DNA of 64,000 nt from Rhodoferax sp. (GCA_031291305.1 JARLJH010000023.1:124001-188000), one strand, 5' to 3'. Shown: positions 32,532 through 43,017, counted from the first letter of the stretch. Notes: a model not told the origin generated them from the sequence alone. A program made the numbers and translations.

Positions 32532-33422
32532 ATGACCACCCTTGCCTTGAAACAGCCCAGCCATTTGATACGCCTGTCTGACCTGACCCTGCTGGCTGTG
32601 GCCATGGTCTGGGGCACCAGCTATGGTGTGGCCAAAGGGGCCTTGGCGTTCTACCCGGTGCTGGGGTTTCTGGCGGTGCGCTTCGGGTTGACTTTTGTAC
32701 TTCTGCTGCCCACGCTGTGGCGCGCAGACCGGCAGCAACAGCGCGATGCGCTGCGCACCGGCCTGCCTTTGGGTGGCCTGCTGCTAGCGATCTTTGTCTG
32801 TGAAACCTTTGGCGTGGCGCACACGCAGGCGAGCCACGCGGCGTTTTTGATCAGCCTGTGTGTGGTGTTGACCCCGTTTGCGCAGTGGTGGCTGCTGGGC
32901 CAGCGTCCGGCGCAAGCCATGTTTATGTTTGCCGGTATCTCGCTGCTGGGTGCGGCGCTGCTCAGTGGTGGACTGTCCGGCGGGCTGAGCTGGGGCGATG
33001 GGCTGATGCTGGCGGCTGCGGTGTTTCGCGCCATTACCGTCTGCAAAACCAGCCAGCTCACGCGCCACAGCCGTGCCTCGGCGCTGCAGTTGACGGCGGT
33101 ACAAGCCGGTGTGATCGCCAGCGGCTGCGTGTTGCTGGCGTTGTTGGCACCCGGTGGGCTGCCCGCCTTGCCTAGGTCTGCGGCGTTTTGGCAGGCGACA
33201 ACCTACCTGGTGCTGGGCTGCACGGTGTTTGCCTTTTTTGCGCAGAACTGGGCGCTCAAACACAGCTCGCCCAGCCGGGTGGCTTTGCTGACCAGCAGTG
33301 AACCCGCCTTTGGTGCGCTGTTTGCCGTGCTGTGGCTGGGCGAGTCGCTGAATGTGACAGACTGGTTGGGCGGCACGTTGATCATGCTGGCCGCCTTGTG
33401 GACCACGTTGCGGCGGGGGTGA
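32532..33422 (+). CDS. EamA/DMT superfamily transporter
   Basis: A 296-residue membrane protein with ten hydrophobic helices in two EamA halves. VAMVWGTSYGVAKGAL and YPVLGFLAVRFGLTFVLL mark the first half and LTSSEPAFGALFAVLWLGESL the second. DMT proteins export amino acids or metabolites; the substrate cannot be predicted. It ends 4 bp from the convergent GH15 gene. Confidence 0.9.
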   Translation: MTTLALKQPSHLIRLSDLTLLAVAMVWGTSYGVAKGALAFYPVLGFLAVRFGLTFVLLLPTLWRADRQQQRDALRTGLPLGGLLLAIFVCETFGVAHTQASHAAFLISLCVVLTPFAQWWLLGQRPAQAMFMFAGISLLGAALLSGGLSGGLSWGDGLMLAAAVFRAITVCKTSQLTRHSRASALQLTAVQAGVIASGCVLLALLAPGGLPALPRSAAFWQATTYLVLGCTVFAFFAQNWALKHSSPSRVALLTSSEPAFGALFAVLWLGESLNVTDWLGGTLIMLAALWTTLRRG

Positions 33423-33426
33423 CACC

Positions 33427-35229
33427 CTAGACCAGACTGTCCCAGGGTTTGGACAGACGCATCGCGCAGTTGATGATGCCCACCATCGAGTAGGTCTGCG
33501 GGAAATTACCCCACAGTTCGCCGGTGGCGGGCGACAGGTCTTCGGACAGCAGCCCGACATGGTTGCGCCGCGCCAGCATGGCCTCAAAAATGGCGCGCGC
33601 TTCGTCTTCGCGCCCGATGCGGGCCAGCGCGTCAATGCGCCAGAAGGTGCAGACGTTGAAGGCGGTTTCCGGGGGGCCAAAATCGTCTGGCGCCTCGTAA
33701 CGCCGCATGAACGGCCCGTCACACAGGCTGCGTTCCATCGCCTCGACGGTGCTGACAAAACGTGGATCATGGGGGTCGATGAAACCGATCTCGCACATCA
33801 GCAGGACACTGGCATCCAGATCCTGGCCGCCGAAACTTTCGGTGAAAGCGCCGCGCTGTTCGTTCCAGGACAGCCGCAGGATCTTCTCGCGAATGGTGTC
33901 GGCGCGCTGCGCCCAAAGCTCCTGGCGTTCAGTCAGCCCCAAGGCGCGGGCAATTTTCATCAGCCGGTCGCAGGCGGCCCAGCACATCAGCGACGACGAC
34001 GTGTGCACACGGGCGCGGGTGCGCAACTCCCACATGCCGGCATCGGGCTGTTCATGCAACTGCCAGGCCTGCTCACCAATGTGCTCCAGCCGATGAAAAT
34101 CGTCGGCGTCGCCGCGACGCAGCAGACGGTGATCATGAAACGCCTGCGCCGCGCCGAGCACGATGTTGCCGTACACATCGTGCTGGAAGTGTTCAAACGC
34201 CTGATTACCCACCCGCACCGGCCCCATGCCACGGTAACCGGCCGGCACACTGACCAGGCGTTCGGGCAAGGATGCCTCCAGGCCGACGCCATAGAGCGGC
34301 TGCACGTGGCCCGGGTTGCTGCGAATGACGTCCTGCAGCCAGCGCAGGTAGTCTTCCATGGTGCCGATTTCCGACAGGCTGTTGAGGGCTCGCACGACAA
34401 AAAAGGCGTCGCGCAGCCAGCAATAGCGATAGTCCCAGTTGCGCTGCGAGTTCGGTGCCTCGGGAATGCTGGTGGTGACGGCGGCGATGATGGCGCCGGT
34501 CTCCTCAAACTGGCACAGCTTGAGCGTGATGGCCGCGCGGATCACCGCGTCCTGCCACTCCAGCGGCAGGGCCAGCCGCGAGGTCCAGTGGCGCCAGTGG
34601 CTTTGGGTTTCCTCCTCGAACAAGCGCGCGGTTTCTTCAATGCCGCCATCGAGCGATTCGTCGGGACCGAGCAACAGGCTCACCGGTTCATGCAGCGTGA
34701 ACCAGGTTTCTTCCATCAGATAGCTCAGCGGCGCATTGGTGTTGAGCCGCAGGGTCCAGCCAGCGGTGACAAAACGCAGGTGGTTGCTGCCACGCGTCTG
34801 CGTTGGCGTGGTGGCGCCCCAGTCGGCCCGTGGCCGGATGACGAAACGCACACGCGGGTGGCCCGCCAGTGGCCGCACCCGCCGCACCAGTTGGGCCGGG
34901 CGAAACATGCGGCCCCGATTGATGTAACGCGGTGCAAAGTCGGTAACCTCGATGCCCGCACCCTGGGCATCGAACATGCGGGTGTGCACAATGGCCGTGC
35001 CCGCCTCGTACGCTTGGGAGCATTGCGTCATGCCGTCGAGTTCCACCGACATCGTGCCGTCCGGGCCCATACCGTTGGCCGAGTCGAGCAGCGCGTGAAA
35101 CATCGGGTCGGCATCGGGCCGCGGCATGCAGCACCAGACGATGCGCGCTTGGGCATCCACCAGGGCGTTGACGGCACAGTTGCCGATCAGGGCGAGCGCC
35201 AGGCTGGCGTTGCGGACAACACTTGTCAT
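33427..35229 (-). CDS. Glycoside hydrolase family 15 protein (glucoamylase or trehalase type)
   Basis: A 600-residue cytosolic GH15 enzyme. An N-terminal beta domain (about 1-240) is followed by an (alpha/alpha)6 barrel. The probable general acid is the Glu in GMWELRTR, and the general base lies in LLSEDLSPATGELWGNFPQTYS, both standard GH15 motifs; SSLMCWAACDRL is also typical. Some bacterial GH15 members are trehalases. The divergent position next to otsA-otsB (121 bp spacer) favours a role in trehalose or glucan turnover, by context only. Confidence 0.88.
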   Translation of the reverse strand: MTSVVRNASLALALIGNCAVNALVDAQARIVWCCMPRPDADPMFHALLDSANGMGPDGTMSVELDGMTQCSQAYEAGTAIVHTRMFDAQGAGIEVTDFAPRYINRGRMFRPAQLVRRVRPLAGHPRVRFVIRPRADWGATTPTQTRGSNHLRFVTAGWTLRLNTNAPLSYLMEETWFTLHEPVSLLLGPDESLDGGIEETARLFEEETQSHWRHWTSRLALPLEWQDAVIRAAITLKLCQFEETGAIIAAVTTSIPEAPNSQRNWDYRYCWLRDAFFVVRALNSLSEIGTMEDYLRWLQDVIRSNPGHVQPLYGVGLEASLPERLVSVPAGYRGMGPVRVGNQAFEHFQHDVYGNIVLGAAQAFHDHRLLRRGDADDFHRLEHIGEQAWQLHEQPDAGMWELRTRARVHTSSSLMCWAACDRLMKIARALGLTERQELWAQRADTIREKILRLSWNEQRGAFTESFGGQDLDASVLLMCEIGFIDPHDPRFVSTVEAMERSLCDGPFMRRYEAPDDFGPPETAFNVCTFWRIDALARIGREDEARAIFEAMLARRNHVGLLSEDLSPATGELWGNFPQTYSMVGIINCAMRLSKPWDSLV

Positions 35230-35350
35230 CTAGGGACTCCGGTTGAATCGAATCCGGTGGGCCAGACGGCCAACCATTGCATGTATATTCGCCAAAAAAT
35301 CATTCTGACAGCATTCGCTGTTACCCGTACTTGACTGGAGCGATGCCACC

Positions 35351-37591
35351 ATGTTCAACACGTTACGGTTGCAAATCCGCTTTCTGGTGCCGCTCATTTT
35401 GACGCTGACGGCCGCCGCTTATCTGGCGCAACCCCTGCTTGACAGCCTGACACTGCGTTGGTTCTCACGCGATCTGACCATGCGAGGCGCCTTGGTAACC
35501 TCGGCGATGTCCGATTCTCTGGCGGCAGCCCTGGAGTCGGGCGGCAAGGCCCGCATCCAAGTGTTGTTCGCGCATGCGGTGCAGGACGAACGCTTGCTGT
35601 CGCTGGGTCTGTGCAGCTTGCAGGGGGTGCTGTTGCAGCGCAGCGCAGCCTATCCGGCAAATGTGAGTTGTGCCCAGGCGCAACTGATCGCCGCTCGGGA
35701 CGTGCCCAGCCTGGATCTGGAAAGCGGCAGGGTCCATGTCAGCGTGCATCCGGTGCTCCAGGATGGAGCGCACCCGGCCGATCTGGTGCTGATGCAGGAC
35801 TTCAGCTTTGTCGATCGGCGCAGTCAGGACACCCGGAAATACCTGATTGCCTTCATGGCTGCGTTGGGTGTGGTGATTGCGCTGATCACCGTGATCGTGG
35901 CGCAACTAAGCTGGCGCGGCTGGGTCTCCGGTGCCCGTGCGCTGTTGCGTGGCGAAGGGCTGATCACACCCTTGATTGGCAACCAGCGCGAACTGGCGCC
36001 GCTGGCGGCGGATTTTCGGGACCGGCTGCGCGATCTGGAAGATACCTACCGGCGCTCACTGGACCGTGACGACCACTGGGACCCGGATCGCTTGCGGGCG
36101 CTGTTGCGCTCGCAGTTGCGTGGCGACGAACTCATCGTTGTCTCCAACCGCGAGCCCTATATCCACGAAAACTCCGATGCTGGCGTGGTCTGTCATCGGC
36201 CCGCCAGTGGCCTGGTGACGGCGGTCGAGCCGGTGATGCGCGCCTGTTCCGGTACCTGGATTGCCCACGGCGGCGGCGACGCAGATAAAAGTGTGGTGGA
36301 CGGGCATGATCGGGTGATGGTGCCGCCTGGCCGCGACGAGTACACCTTGCGGCGCATCTGGCTGACGCCACAGGAAGAAAAAGGTTACTACTACGGGTTT
36401 GCCAACGAGGGGTTGTGGCCGTTGTGCCATGTGGCACATGTGCGACCGGTTTTTCGCGAGGCGGATTGGGAGATGTACCGCCGCATCAACGAACGTTTTG
36501 CCGAGGCGGTGGTGACCGAGGCGCGCAGTGACGACCCGGTGGTGCTGGTGCAGGATTACCATTTCGCCCTGTTGCCGGCGTTGATCCGCAAACGCCTGCC
36601 GCGCGCCACCATCATCACCTTCTGGCACATTCCCTGGCCCAACCCGGAGTCGTTCAGCATCTGCCCATGGCGGGCTGAACTGCTGGAGGGCCTGCTGGGC
36701 AGCACCATCGTCGGCTTTCACACGCGTTACCACTGCAAGAATTTCCTCGAAACCGTGGATCGCAATCTGGAGGCACGCATCGAGCATGAACACTCCACCA
36801 TCACGGTCAACAAACAGACGACGCTGGTAGAAAGCTACCCCATCTCGATCGCCTGGCCGGACGATGCCGAGCGCGCGACCTGGCCCAGCGTCAGCGACTG
36901 CCGTCACGCCGTGCGCGCGCGCCTGGGCCTGCCCGATGGGCACAAACTGGCGGTGGGTGTGGACCGTTTCGACTACACCAAGGGTATTCTCGAGCGCATT
37001 CATGCCTTGGAACGCTTGCTGGAAAAGCAGCCGCAGTGGATCGGTCAGTTGAGCTTGTTGCAGGTGGCCGCACCCTCACGCAGTGAACTCGAAGAGTACA
37101 AGGCCTTTCAGCTTCGCATTCACCAGCTCACCGACCGGGTCAACTCGCGCTTTGACCAACCGGACTATCAGGCGGTATACCTGCTGGACAGGCATCATGA
37201 CAGTGACGCGGTTAACGAGCTGTACCGCGCTGCGGATGTGTGCGTCGTGACCAGCCTGCATGACGGCATGAATCTGGTCAGCAAAGAATTCATTGCCGCG
37301 CGCGACGACGAGCAGGGGGTAATGATCCTGAGCCGTTTTGCCGGAGCCGCCGCTGAGCTGAAGGAAGCCCTGATCGTCAACCCCTACCATGTGGAGGAAG
37401 GGGCCGACGCCTTGCAGCGGGCGCTCACCATGCCAGTCGCCGAGCAGAGCGAACGCATGAGCAACCTGCGCGCCACGGTGCGCGATGACAATGTGTACCG
37501 CTGGGCCGGACGCATGCTGGCTGATGCCGCTCGCTGGCGCCTGCGTGAGCGTATCGACGCGCGCATGCAAACGCCTTCGGACAAGTCATGA
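35351..37591 (+). CDS. otsA: Trehalose-6-phosphate synthase with N-terminal membrane receptor-like region
   Basis: A 746-residue protein. Residues about 260-730 are a GT20 OtsA domain ([38 protein letters not shown]) making trehalose 6-phosphate from UDP-glucose and glucose 6-phosphate. Before it lie a membrane helix (about 9-28), a probably periplasmic 130-residue segment with two cysteines (88 and 107), a second helix (163-186), and a HAMP-like/coiled linker (190-240). This is the layout of a transmembrane sensor; ordinary OtsA is about 470 soluble residues. GGAG precedes the ATG. It overlaps otsB by ATGA. Confidence 0.92.
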   Translation: MFNTLRLQIRFLVPLILTLTAAAYLAQPLLDSLTLRWFSRDLTMRGALVTSAMSDSLAAALESGGKARIQVLFAHAVQDERLLSLGLCSLQGVLLQRSAAYPANVSCAQAQLIAARDVPSLDLESGRVHVSVHPVLQDGAHPADLVLMQDFSFVDRRSQDTRKYLIAFMAALGVVIALITVIVAQLSWRGWVSGARALLRGEGLITPLIGNQRELAPLAADFRDRLRDLEDTYRRSLDRDDHWDPDRLRALLRSQLRGDELIVVSNREPYIHENSDAGVVCHRPASGLVTAVEPVMRACSGTWIAHGGGDADKSVVDGHDRVMVPPGRDEYTLRRIWLTPQEEKGYYYGFANEGLWPLCHVAHVRPVFREADWEMYRRINERFAEAVVTEARSDDPVVLVQDYHFALLPALIRKRLPRATIITFWHIPWPNPESFSICPWRAELLEGLLGSTIVGFHTRYHCKNFLETVDRNLEARIEHEHSTITVNKQTTLVESYPISIAWPDDAERATWPSVSDCRHAVRARLGLPDGHKLAVGVDRFDYTKGILERIHALERLLEKQPQWIGQLSLLQVAAPSRSELEEYKAFQLRIHQLTDRVNSRFDQPDYQAVYLLDRHHDSDAVNELYRAADVCVVTSLHDGMNLVSKEFIAARDDEQGVMILSRFAGAAAELKEALIVNPYHVEEGADALQRALTMPVAEQSERMSNLRATVRDDNVYRWAGRMLADAARWRLRERIDARMQTPSDKS

Positions 37592-38364
37592 AAGCCCTGT
37601 TCAGCCAGGCCGGTGAGCTGGCCATTCGCCGGCTGATGCGTCGGCGCGTGTTGCTGGCCTTTGACTTTGATGGCACGCTGGCGCCCATTGTGGCGCGACC
37701 CGAGGACGCCCAAATCCCCGCTGCCATCGCCCGACGGCTGGCCGATCTGGTGCGCCGATTACCGGTGGCGGTGGTGACCGGGCGCAGCGTGACGGATGTG
37801 CGTCAACGCTTGGGTTTTGAGGCCAGCTATGTGGTGGGCAACCACGGCGCCGAGGGGCTGGGTTGGGTGGCGCACGGTTCGGGCTTGAGCGGGCTGCGTC
37901 AGCGTTTGCAGGCCCAGATGGCAGCGCTCGGCCAGGCCGGTGTACAGGTTGAGGACAAGGGCTTGTCACTGGCGCTGCATTACCGGCTGGCCGATGACGC
38001 CGAGGCCGCCCAGCGGGCCATCGCGTCCTGCCTGGCTGATTTGCCGCCCGATCTGGCCATGGTTGGTGGCAAATGTGTGGTGAATGTGGTGATCCGGCAT
38101 GCGCCGGACAAGGGTGATGCCACCCTGGCCTTGTTGAAGGCCAGTGGCTGCGAAACACTGCTGTTCGTCGGTGATGACGTGAACGACGAAGCCGTGTTTG
38201 AGCGTGCCCAACGGGATTGGCTGACGGTTCGGGTCGGTCGTCCTGCCGGGCACAGCCGCGCCATGTACTTTCTGGAAACCCACGACCAAATGGAGTCCTT
38301 GCTGGCCCTCATAGAACACACGCTGGCGCAGGATGATGATGGGCGTGGCATGATCAACGCTTGA
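37588..38364 (+). CDS. otsB: Trehalose-6-phosphate phosphatase
   Basis: A 258-residue HAD phosphatase. Motif I is LAFDFDGTLAP, motif II lies in VAVVTGRSVTDV, and the Mg-binding motif is LLFVGDDVNDEAVF, with the family VGNHGAEG and HAPDKG segments. It removes phosphate from trehalose 6-phosphate made by the preceding OtsA, with which its start codon overlaps. Confidence 0.93.
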   Translation: MKALFSQAGELAIRRLMRRRVLLAFDFDGTLAPIVARPEDAQIPAAIARRLADLVRRLPVAVVTGRSVTDVRQRLGFEASYVVGNHGAEGLGWVAHGSGLSGLRQRLQAQMAALGQAGVQVEDKGLSLALHYRLADDAEAAQRAIASCLADLPPDLAMVGGKCVVNVVIRHAPDKGDATLALLKASGCETLLFVGDDVNDEAVFERAQRDWLTVRVGRPAGHSRAMYFLETHDQMESLLALIEHTLAQDDDGRGMINA

Positions 38365-38386
38365 CGTTTCGTTGAAGGAGTTTTTT

Positions 38387-39895
38387 ATGAACGCACCAGT
38401 GTCAACCTCTATTCTCAATGCCCCGCAAATCCTCAGCCAGGTCAGTAGTGCCTGGGACGACGACATCGTCGGGCAGCTTGAGCGCTACATCGCCATTCCC
38501 GCCAAATCACCGATGTTTGACCCCGACTGGGCGCAGCACGGCTATATCGACACCGTGGTGCGCAACGCCTGTGAATGGGTGCAGGCGCAGAAGGTGGCGG
38601 GTTTGAGCATCGAGATCATTCGCCTGCCCGGGCGCACGCCGGTGCTGTTTTTTGAAGTCGCGGCCTCACAGGGTGATACGGAAAATATAGCTACTAGCCC
38701 AGGTAATACGGGGGCTGTCGGCCAAACTGTCATGATGTATGGGCACTTGGACAAGCAACCCGAATTCACCGGCTGGCGCGCCGACCTGGGCCCGTGGACG
38801 CCCAAATACCTTGAAGGCAAGCTGTATGGCCGCGGTGGCGCGGATGACGGTTACGCCATCTACGCGGCCATTGCCGCCATTCAGGCACTGAAAACCCAAA
38901 AGGCTGCGCACCCGCGCGTCGTCGGCCTGATCGAGACCTGCGAGGAAAGCGGCTCCTACGACCTGCTGCCCTACATCGATGCGCTCAAAACCCGACTGGG
39001 TGACGTCGGTCTGGTGATCTGCCTGGACTCGGGTGCGGGCAATTACGACCAGCTCTGGCTGACCAACAGCCTGCGCGGCATGGCCAGCGGGGTGCTCAAG
39101 GTTGAGGTGTTGACCGAGGGCGTGCACTCGGGCGACGCCAGTGGACTCGTGCCGTCGAGTTTTCGCATCCTGCGCCATCTGCTGGACCGTTTGGAAGACA
39201 GCGCCAGCGGCCGCCTGCTGCCCGCGCAGTTTCATTGTGAGGTGCCGCCTGACCGCTGGGCGCAGGCCAAAGCCACGGCGACCATTTTGGGCGACGAGAT
39301 CTACAAGCGTTTCCCCTGGGCGCATGCGGACTGCGGCGGCTCCTCGCAAAGTATGTTGCCCACCACCACCGACCCGCTGCAAGCGCTGCTGAACCGCACC
39401 TGGCTGCCGACCTTGAGCGTCACCGGCGTGGAAGGTCTGCCTGATTTGCAGAACGCCGGTAACGTGCTTCGGCCCTACACCGCCTTCAAACTCAGCCTGC
39501 GCCTGCCCCCGCTGGTGGACTCCGCCCAGGCCGTGGCCGACCTGAAAACCTTGCTCGAAGACAACGCGCCGTATCAGGCCAAAGTCACCTTTGACCACGC
39601 CGCCAGTGCCACTGGCTGGAATGCACCCAGCACCGCGCCGTGGTTTGAGCAGGCTTTGAGTGCCGCCTCGCAAAGCTGCTTTGGCGCGCCTTGCGGCTAC
39701 ATCGGCCAGGGCGGCACCATCCCGCTCATGAACATGTTGTCCATGGGATTCCCGAATGCGCAGATGATGGTGTGTGGCGTGCTCGGCCCCAAGAGCAATG
39801 CCCATGGCCCCAACGAGTTTTTGCACGTGCCTTACGCCAAGAAACTCACGGCAGCGGTGGCACAGGTGATGGCGGCTGCGGCCAAGGCGCCGTGA
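38387..39895 (+). CDS. M20 family metallopeptidase
   Basis: A 502-residue zinc peptidase (carnosinase/ArgE/DapE-like). Metal-binding motifs are MYGHLDKQPE, GRGGADDGYA and IETCEESGSYD, with a later HSGDASGL. A GAAGGAG site precedes the ATG at 38387. Residues near 100-116 (TENIATSPGNTGAVGQT) just before the MYGHLDKQ strand are encoded by a copy of the dispersed repeat, an in-frame insertion in a surface position. It follows otsB by 22 bp. Confidence 0.9.
   Translation: MNAPVSTSILNAPQILSQVSSAWDDDIVGQLERYIAIPAKSPMFDPDWAQHGYIDTVVRNACEWVQAQKVAGLSIEIIRLPGRTPVLFFEVAASQGDTENIATSPGNTGAVGQTVMMYGHLDKQPEFTGWRADLGPWTPKYLEGKLYGRGGADDGYAIYAAIAAIQALKTQKAAHPRVVGLIETCEESGSYDLLPYIDALKTRLGDVGLVICLDSGAGNYDQLWLTNSLRGMASGVLKVEVLTEGVHSGDASGLVPSSFRILRHLLDRLEDSASGRLLPAQFHCEVPPDRWAQAKATATILGDEIYKRFPWAHADCGGSSQSMLPTTTDPLQALLNRTWLPTLSVTGVEGLPDLQNAGNVLRPYTAFKLSLRLPPLVDSAQAVADLKTLLEDNAPYQAKVTFDHAASATGWNAPSTAPWFEQALSAASQSCFGAPCGYIGQGGTIPLMNMLSMGFPNAQMMVCGVLGPKSNAHGPNEFLHVPYAKKLTAAVAQVMAAAAKAP
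38682..38728. repeat. Dispersed palindromic repeat inside the M20 peptidase gene
   Basis: Reads AAAATATAGCTACTAGCCCA then GGTAATACGGGGGCTGTCGG and CCAAACT. It aligns along its length with the reverse of the 54307 copy. Confidence 0.65.
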
Positions 39896-39948
39896 GCGTC
39901 ACGAGGTAGGATCGTGGGGAAATGCGGGTCGCTCAGAAACCACCCGTG

Positions 39949-39996
39949 TTTTATGCCTCAAGCCCTTTTAGATAAATGGCTGATAGCTATCAAATC
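39949..39996. repeat. Dispersed palindromic repeat, TAT-centre type
   Basis: Reads TTTTATGCCTCAAGCCCTTT then TAGATAAATGGCTGATAGCT and ATCAAATC, between the peptidase and the diguanylate cyclase gene ends (convergent). Confidence 0.65.
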
Positions 39997-40029
39997 CGCA
40001 CTAACCCATGAACCCGGGCCGTGTGCGGC

Positions 40030-41124
40030 TCAGGCAATTTCAACGCGATTGCGCCCAGCGCCTTTGGCGCGGTACAGAGCCTGGTCTGCGGCTTGAATCA
40101 GACTGTCGAACGTCACACCGTGGTCCGCAAACGTGGACACGCCGATGGACAGCGTCCCCATGACGGGGCTGCTGCCCGATGTCAGGGGGCTTGACGCGTA
40201 GCACTTGCGCAATTCTTCAGCAAGTTCCTGCGCAGTGAGGGTGTCGCCTGACATGAGCAGCAAAAACTCCTCGCCCCCATAGCGAAAAAGCATGTCGCTG
40301 GCGCGCGTGCGCTCGCCCAGCAACCGGGCTGTTTCGCGCAACACCTCATCGCCGACTTGATGCCCGAGGGTGTCGTTGATGCGTTTGAAGTGGTCGATGT
40401 CAATCATCAGCAGGCTCAAGGGCTGCCCATCGCGGGCACAACGCGCCAACTCGTGGTCCATGATGTCGCTCAGTTGGCGCCGGTTGAACAGGCCGGTGAG
40501 GGCGTCCCGACGGGCCTGGTCATGCAATTCGGCCTGCAGACTCTGAATCTCGGTCAACTGCTCCTGCAAGGCCAGCTCATTGGCTCGAAGCGTCCGTCGC
40601 GTGTCATGCAAACGCATTGACCTGCTATAACTATCCAGAGCAACAGCAATTAGATACAACGATATGGCGACGATGGCCAGCGTGGTCACCAACGGGTCAG
40701 TTTGCAACTCCAATCTCCAACCGATGGCAACCCCCGCCAGCAGACAGCCGACTATCAACAACATCAATGCCTGCACCAAGCCACGCGCGCCACGAAAGTT
40801 TGTCAGGTTCTGCGCGCTGCTGGTAAAGAGAACAAAGCCGATCCACAACGGGAAGTGCAGCACAGCCACCCAGGCGCCAAAACACAGAGCGTCCAACTGC
40901 ATGTGGCGAATTTCGGCTTCAAACGGGTCTGCGGCACGCCTGGCCAGCCAAAATGCCAGCTGCGGATAAACCAGAAATTGCACCACCAGTGCCAGCCAGA
41001 CAACGATGCTGTGGTCCTTGTGCGCCATGTGCAAACCCAGAATCAAACACAGCATGGCAAAGCCACCTGTTCGGTTGCGGTGGTTCATGCGCACTGCCCA
41101 GTGCGTCTTCATCCTGGGGGTCAT
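40030..41124 (-). CDS. MASE2-GGDEF diguanylate cyclase
   Basis: A 364-residue membrane protein. The N-terminal about 170 residues form a MASE2-like sensor with several helices. A coiled segment precedes a complete GGDEF domain with active-site motif RYGGEEF and the inhibitory I-site RASD five residues before it. It should make c-di-GMP under product feedback control. AdrA-like in layout. It stands alone; the 250 bp upstream (41125-41375) contain no gene I can support. Confidence 0.9.
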   Translation of the reverse strand: MTPRMKTHWAVRMNHRNRTGGFAMLCLILGLHMAHKDHSIVVWLALVVQFLVYPQLAFWLARRAADPFEAEIRHMQLDALCFGAWVAVLHFPLWIGFVLFTSSAQNLTNFRGARGLVQALMLLIVGCLLAGVAIGWRLELQTDPLVTTLAIVAISLYLIAVALDSYSRSMRLHDTRRTLRANELALQEQLTEIQSLQAELHDQARRDALTGLFNRRQLSDIMDHELARCARDGQPLSLLMIDIDHFKRINDTLGHQVGDEVLRETARLLGERTRASDMLFRYGGEEFLLLMSGDTLTAQELAEELRKCYASSPLTSGSSPVMGTLSIGVSTFADHGVTFDSLIQAADQALYRAKGAGRNRVEIA

Positions 41125-41375
41125 GCTCGTGGCCTGGCGATGTGAAAACGCATGTAGAGGCTCATGTTTGTGCTGAAAGTTCGTCCATCATACCGACCCA
41201 CCGCCGTTGACATGGCGGGTACCGTGAGCCGCGCTGTCGTCAATGAATGTCGAACCATTCTTTGTAAACACACATGCAGATCAGGCCCTATCTGGCAGGG
41301 CAGATTCGCATGAGATCAAGGAAAAACCGCCGGTCCATAAAAAAGGCGATGTCAGTAGCGACCCTTTACCCCGCG

Positions 41376-42203
41376 CTAGAGTTTCTCGGTCTCACCCGTC
41401 TTGGGCTGCCACTTCATCAGGCGGTGCTCAATACGACCCACGACGCTGTCCAGCGCCAGCGCAAACACGGTTAACACCACAATGCCGGCCATCACCGTGT
41501 TGATGTCAAAGCTGCCTTCGGCCTGCAGGATCAGATAGCCCACACCCGAGGCCGAGCCCAGATATTCCCCCACCACGGCGCCGACAAACGCCAGTCCCAC
41601 GCTGGTGTGCAGCGAGCTGAACACCCAGCTGGTGGCGCTGGGCAGGTAAACGTGGCGCAGCAGCTGACGTTGGTCCGCTCCGAGCATACGGGCGTTGGCC
41701 AGCACCACCGGACTGACTTCTTTCACACCCTGATAGACGTTGAAAAACACGATGAAAAACACCAGGGTCACGCCCAAAGCCACCTTGGAGCCCATGCCCA
41801 GCCCGAACCAGACCGAGAAAATCGGTGCCAGGATGATGCGCGGCATGGCGTTCATGGCCTTGATGTAGGGCTCAAGAATGGCCGACGCCATCGGTGCCAG
41901 CGCCAGCCACAGACCACCCGCCAGGCCCAGCCCCGAGCCCACGGCAAACGCCATCAGGGTCTCAGTCAGCGTGATACCCAGATGTTTGTAAATGTCGGCA
42001 TCGGTGACAAACCAGGCCCAGATGCGGTCGAACATCTTGAGCGGCTCACCAAAGAAGAAGGCGGCCTGGCTGGCGTTGTCGAACATGAAGGGCGGGATCA
42101 GCCCCGGCACCGTCATCACATGCCAGAACACAAACAGCAGCGCCAGCAGGGCCAGCTGCCAGACAAAGAGGTTACCGCTACGCGGCTTGATGAGTTTCCA
42201 CAT
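41376..42203 (-). CDS. ABC transporter permease (NitT/TauT type)
   Basis: A 275-residue inner-membrane permease with about six helices. The cytoplasmic loop GVKEVSPVVLANARMLGADQRQLLRHVYLPSATSWVF contains the EAA motif of the SsuC/TauC class. It lies 4 bp after the ATPase gene. It forms an importer with the adjacent ATPase and binding protein; the ligand could be a sulfonate, nitrile, pyrimidine precursor or similar. Confidence 0.9.
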   Translation of the reverse strand: MWKLIKPRSGNLFVWQLALLALLFVFWHVMTVPGLIPPFMFDNASQAAFFFGEPLKMFDRIWAWFVTDADIYKHLGITLTETLMAFAVGSGLGLAGGLWLALAPMASAILEPYIKAMNAMPRIILAPIFSVWFGLGMGSKVALGVTLVFFIVFFNVYQGVKEVSPVVLANARMLGADQRQLLRHVYLPSATSWVFSSLHTSVGLAFVGAVVGEYLGSASGVGYLILQAEGSFDINTVMAGIVVLTVFALALDSVVGRIEHRLMKWQPKTGETEKL

Positions 42204-42207
42204 TGTT

Positions 42208-43017
42208 TTACGCCACCTGCAGTTGTTGTGCGTAGCCCTTGAGCACTTCCTCGCGCAGCACCGCCCAAATGGCCTGATGCAGGTCGATGAAGCGCGGTGT
42301 CATCTTGACTTCGGCCACGTCGCGTGGGCGGTCAATGTCAATCGCAAAGTCGCCAATCGGGTGGCTGCCCGGCCCGGCGCTCAGCACGACCACGCGGTCG
42401 CTCATGGCAATGGCTTCGTCCAGGTCGTGGGTGATAAACAGCACTGCCTTCTTCTTCGCCTGCCATAGCGCGAGCAGCTCGTTTTCCATCAGTTGGCGGG
42501 TTTGGATGTCCAGCGCCGAAAACGGCTCGTCCATCAGGATGATGTCGGGGTCCAAGACCAGCGTTTGCGCCAGGCTCACACGCTTGCGCATGCCACCGCT
42601 CATCTGGTGCGGAAAACGGTCACCAAAGCCGCCCAGGCCGACCCGGCGCAGCCAGTCTTCACTTTGCGCGCGCGCCTGATCGCTTGGCATGCCATGAAAC
42701 TCCAGACCCGCCATCACATTGGCCAACGCGGTGCGCCAGGGCATCAGGCTTTCGGCCTGAAACATGTACCCAGCGCGCTTGTTGATGCCTGTCAAAGGCT
42801 GGCCGAAGACTTTCACCAGCCCTGTGCTTGGCGTCAGCAACCCGGCAGCCACATTGAGCAGGGTGCTTTTGCCGCAGCCGGTGGGGCCGACCACGCTGAC
42901 AAACTCGCCAGCGCCCACGGTCAGGGTCACGTCCTTGACTGCGGTGTAGCGCTGACCGGGCTTGTGCTTGTCGGTAAACGTGCAGGCCACGCCCTGCAAC
43001 TCAAGCGCTGCCGTCAT
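42208..43017 (-). CDS. ABC transporter ATP-binding protein (NitT/TauT type)
   Basis: A 269-residue ATPase. Walker A is GPTGCGKST, the signature is [13 protein letters not shown], and Walker B is [13 protein letters not shown] followed by the switch His in FITHDLDEA. It starts 1 bp after the binding-protein gene stop and precedes the permease gene, forming one operon. Confidence 0.92.
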   Translation of the reverse strand: MTAALELQGVACTFTDKHKPGQRYTAVKDVTLTVGAGEFVSVVGPTGCGKSTLLNVAAGLLTPSTGLVKVFGQPLTGINKRAGYMFQAESLMPWRTALANVMAGLEFHGMPSDQARAQSEDWLRRVGLGGFGDRFPHQMSGGMRKRVSLAQTLVLDPDIILMDEPFSALDIQTRQLMENELLALWQAKKKAVLFITHDLDEAIAMSDRVVVLSAGPGSHPIGDFAIDIDRPRDVAEVKMTPRFIDLHQAIWAVLREEVLKGYAQQLQVA

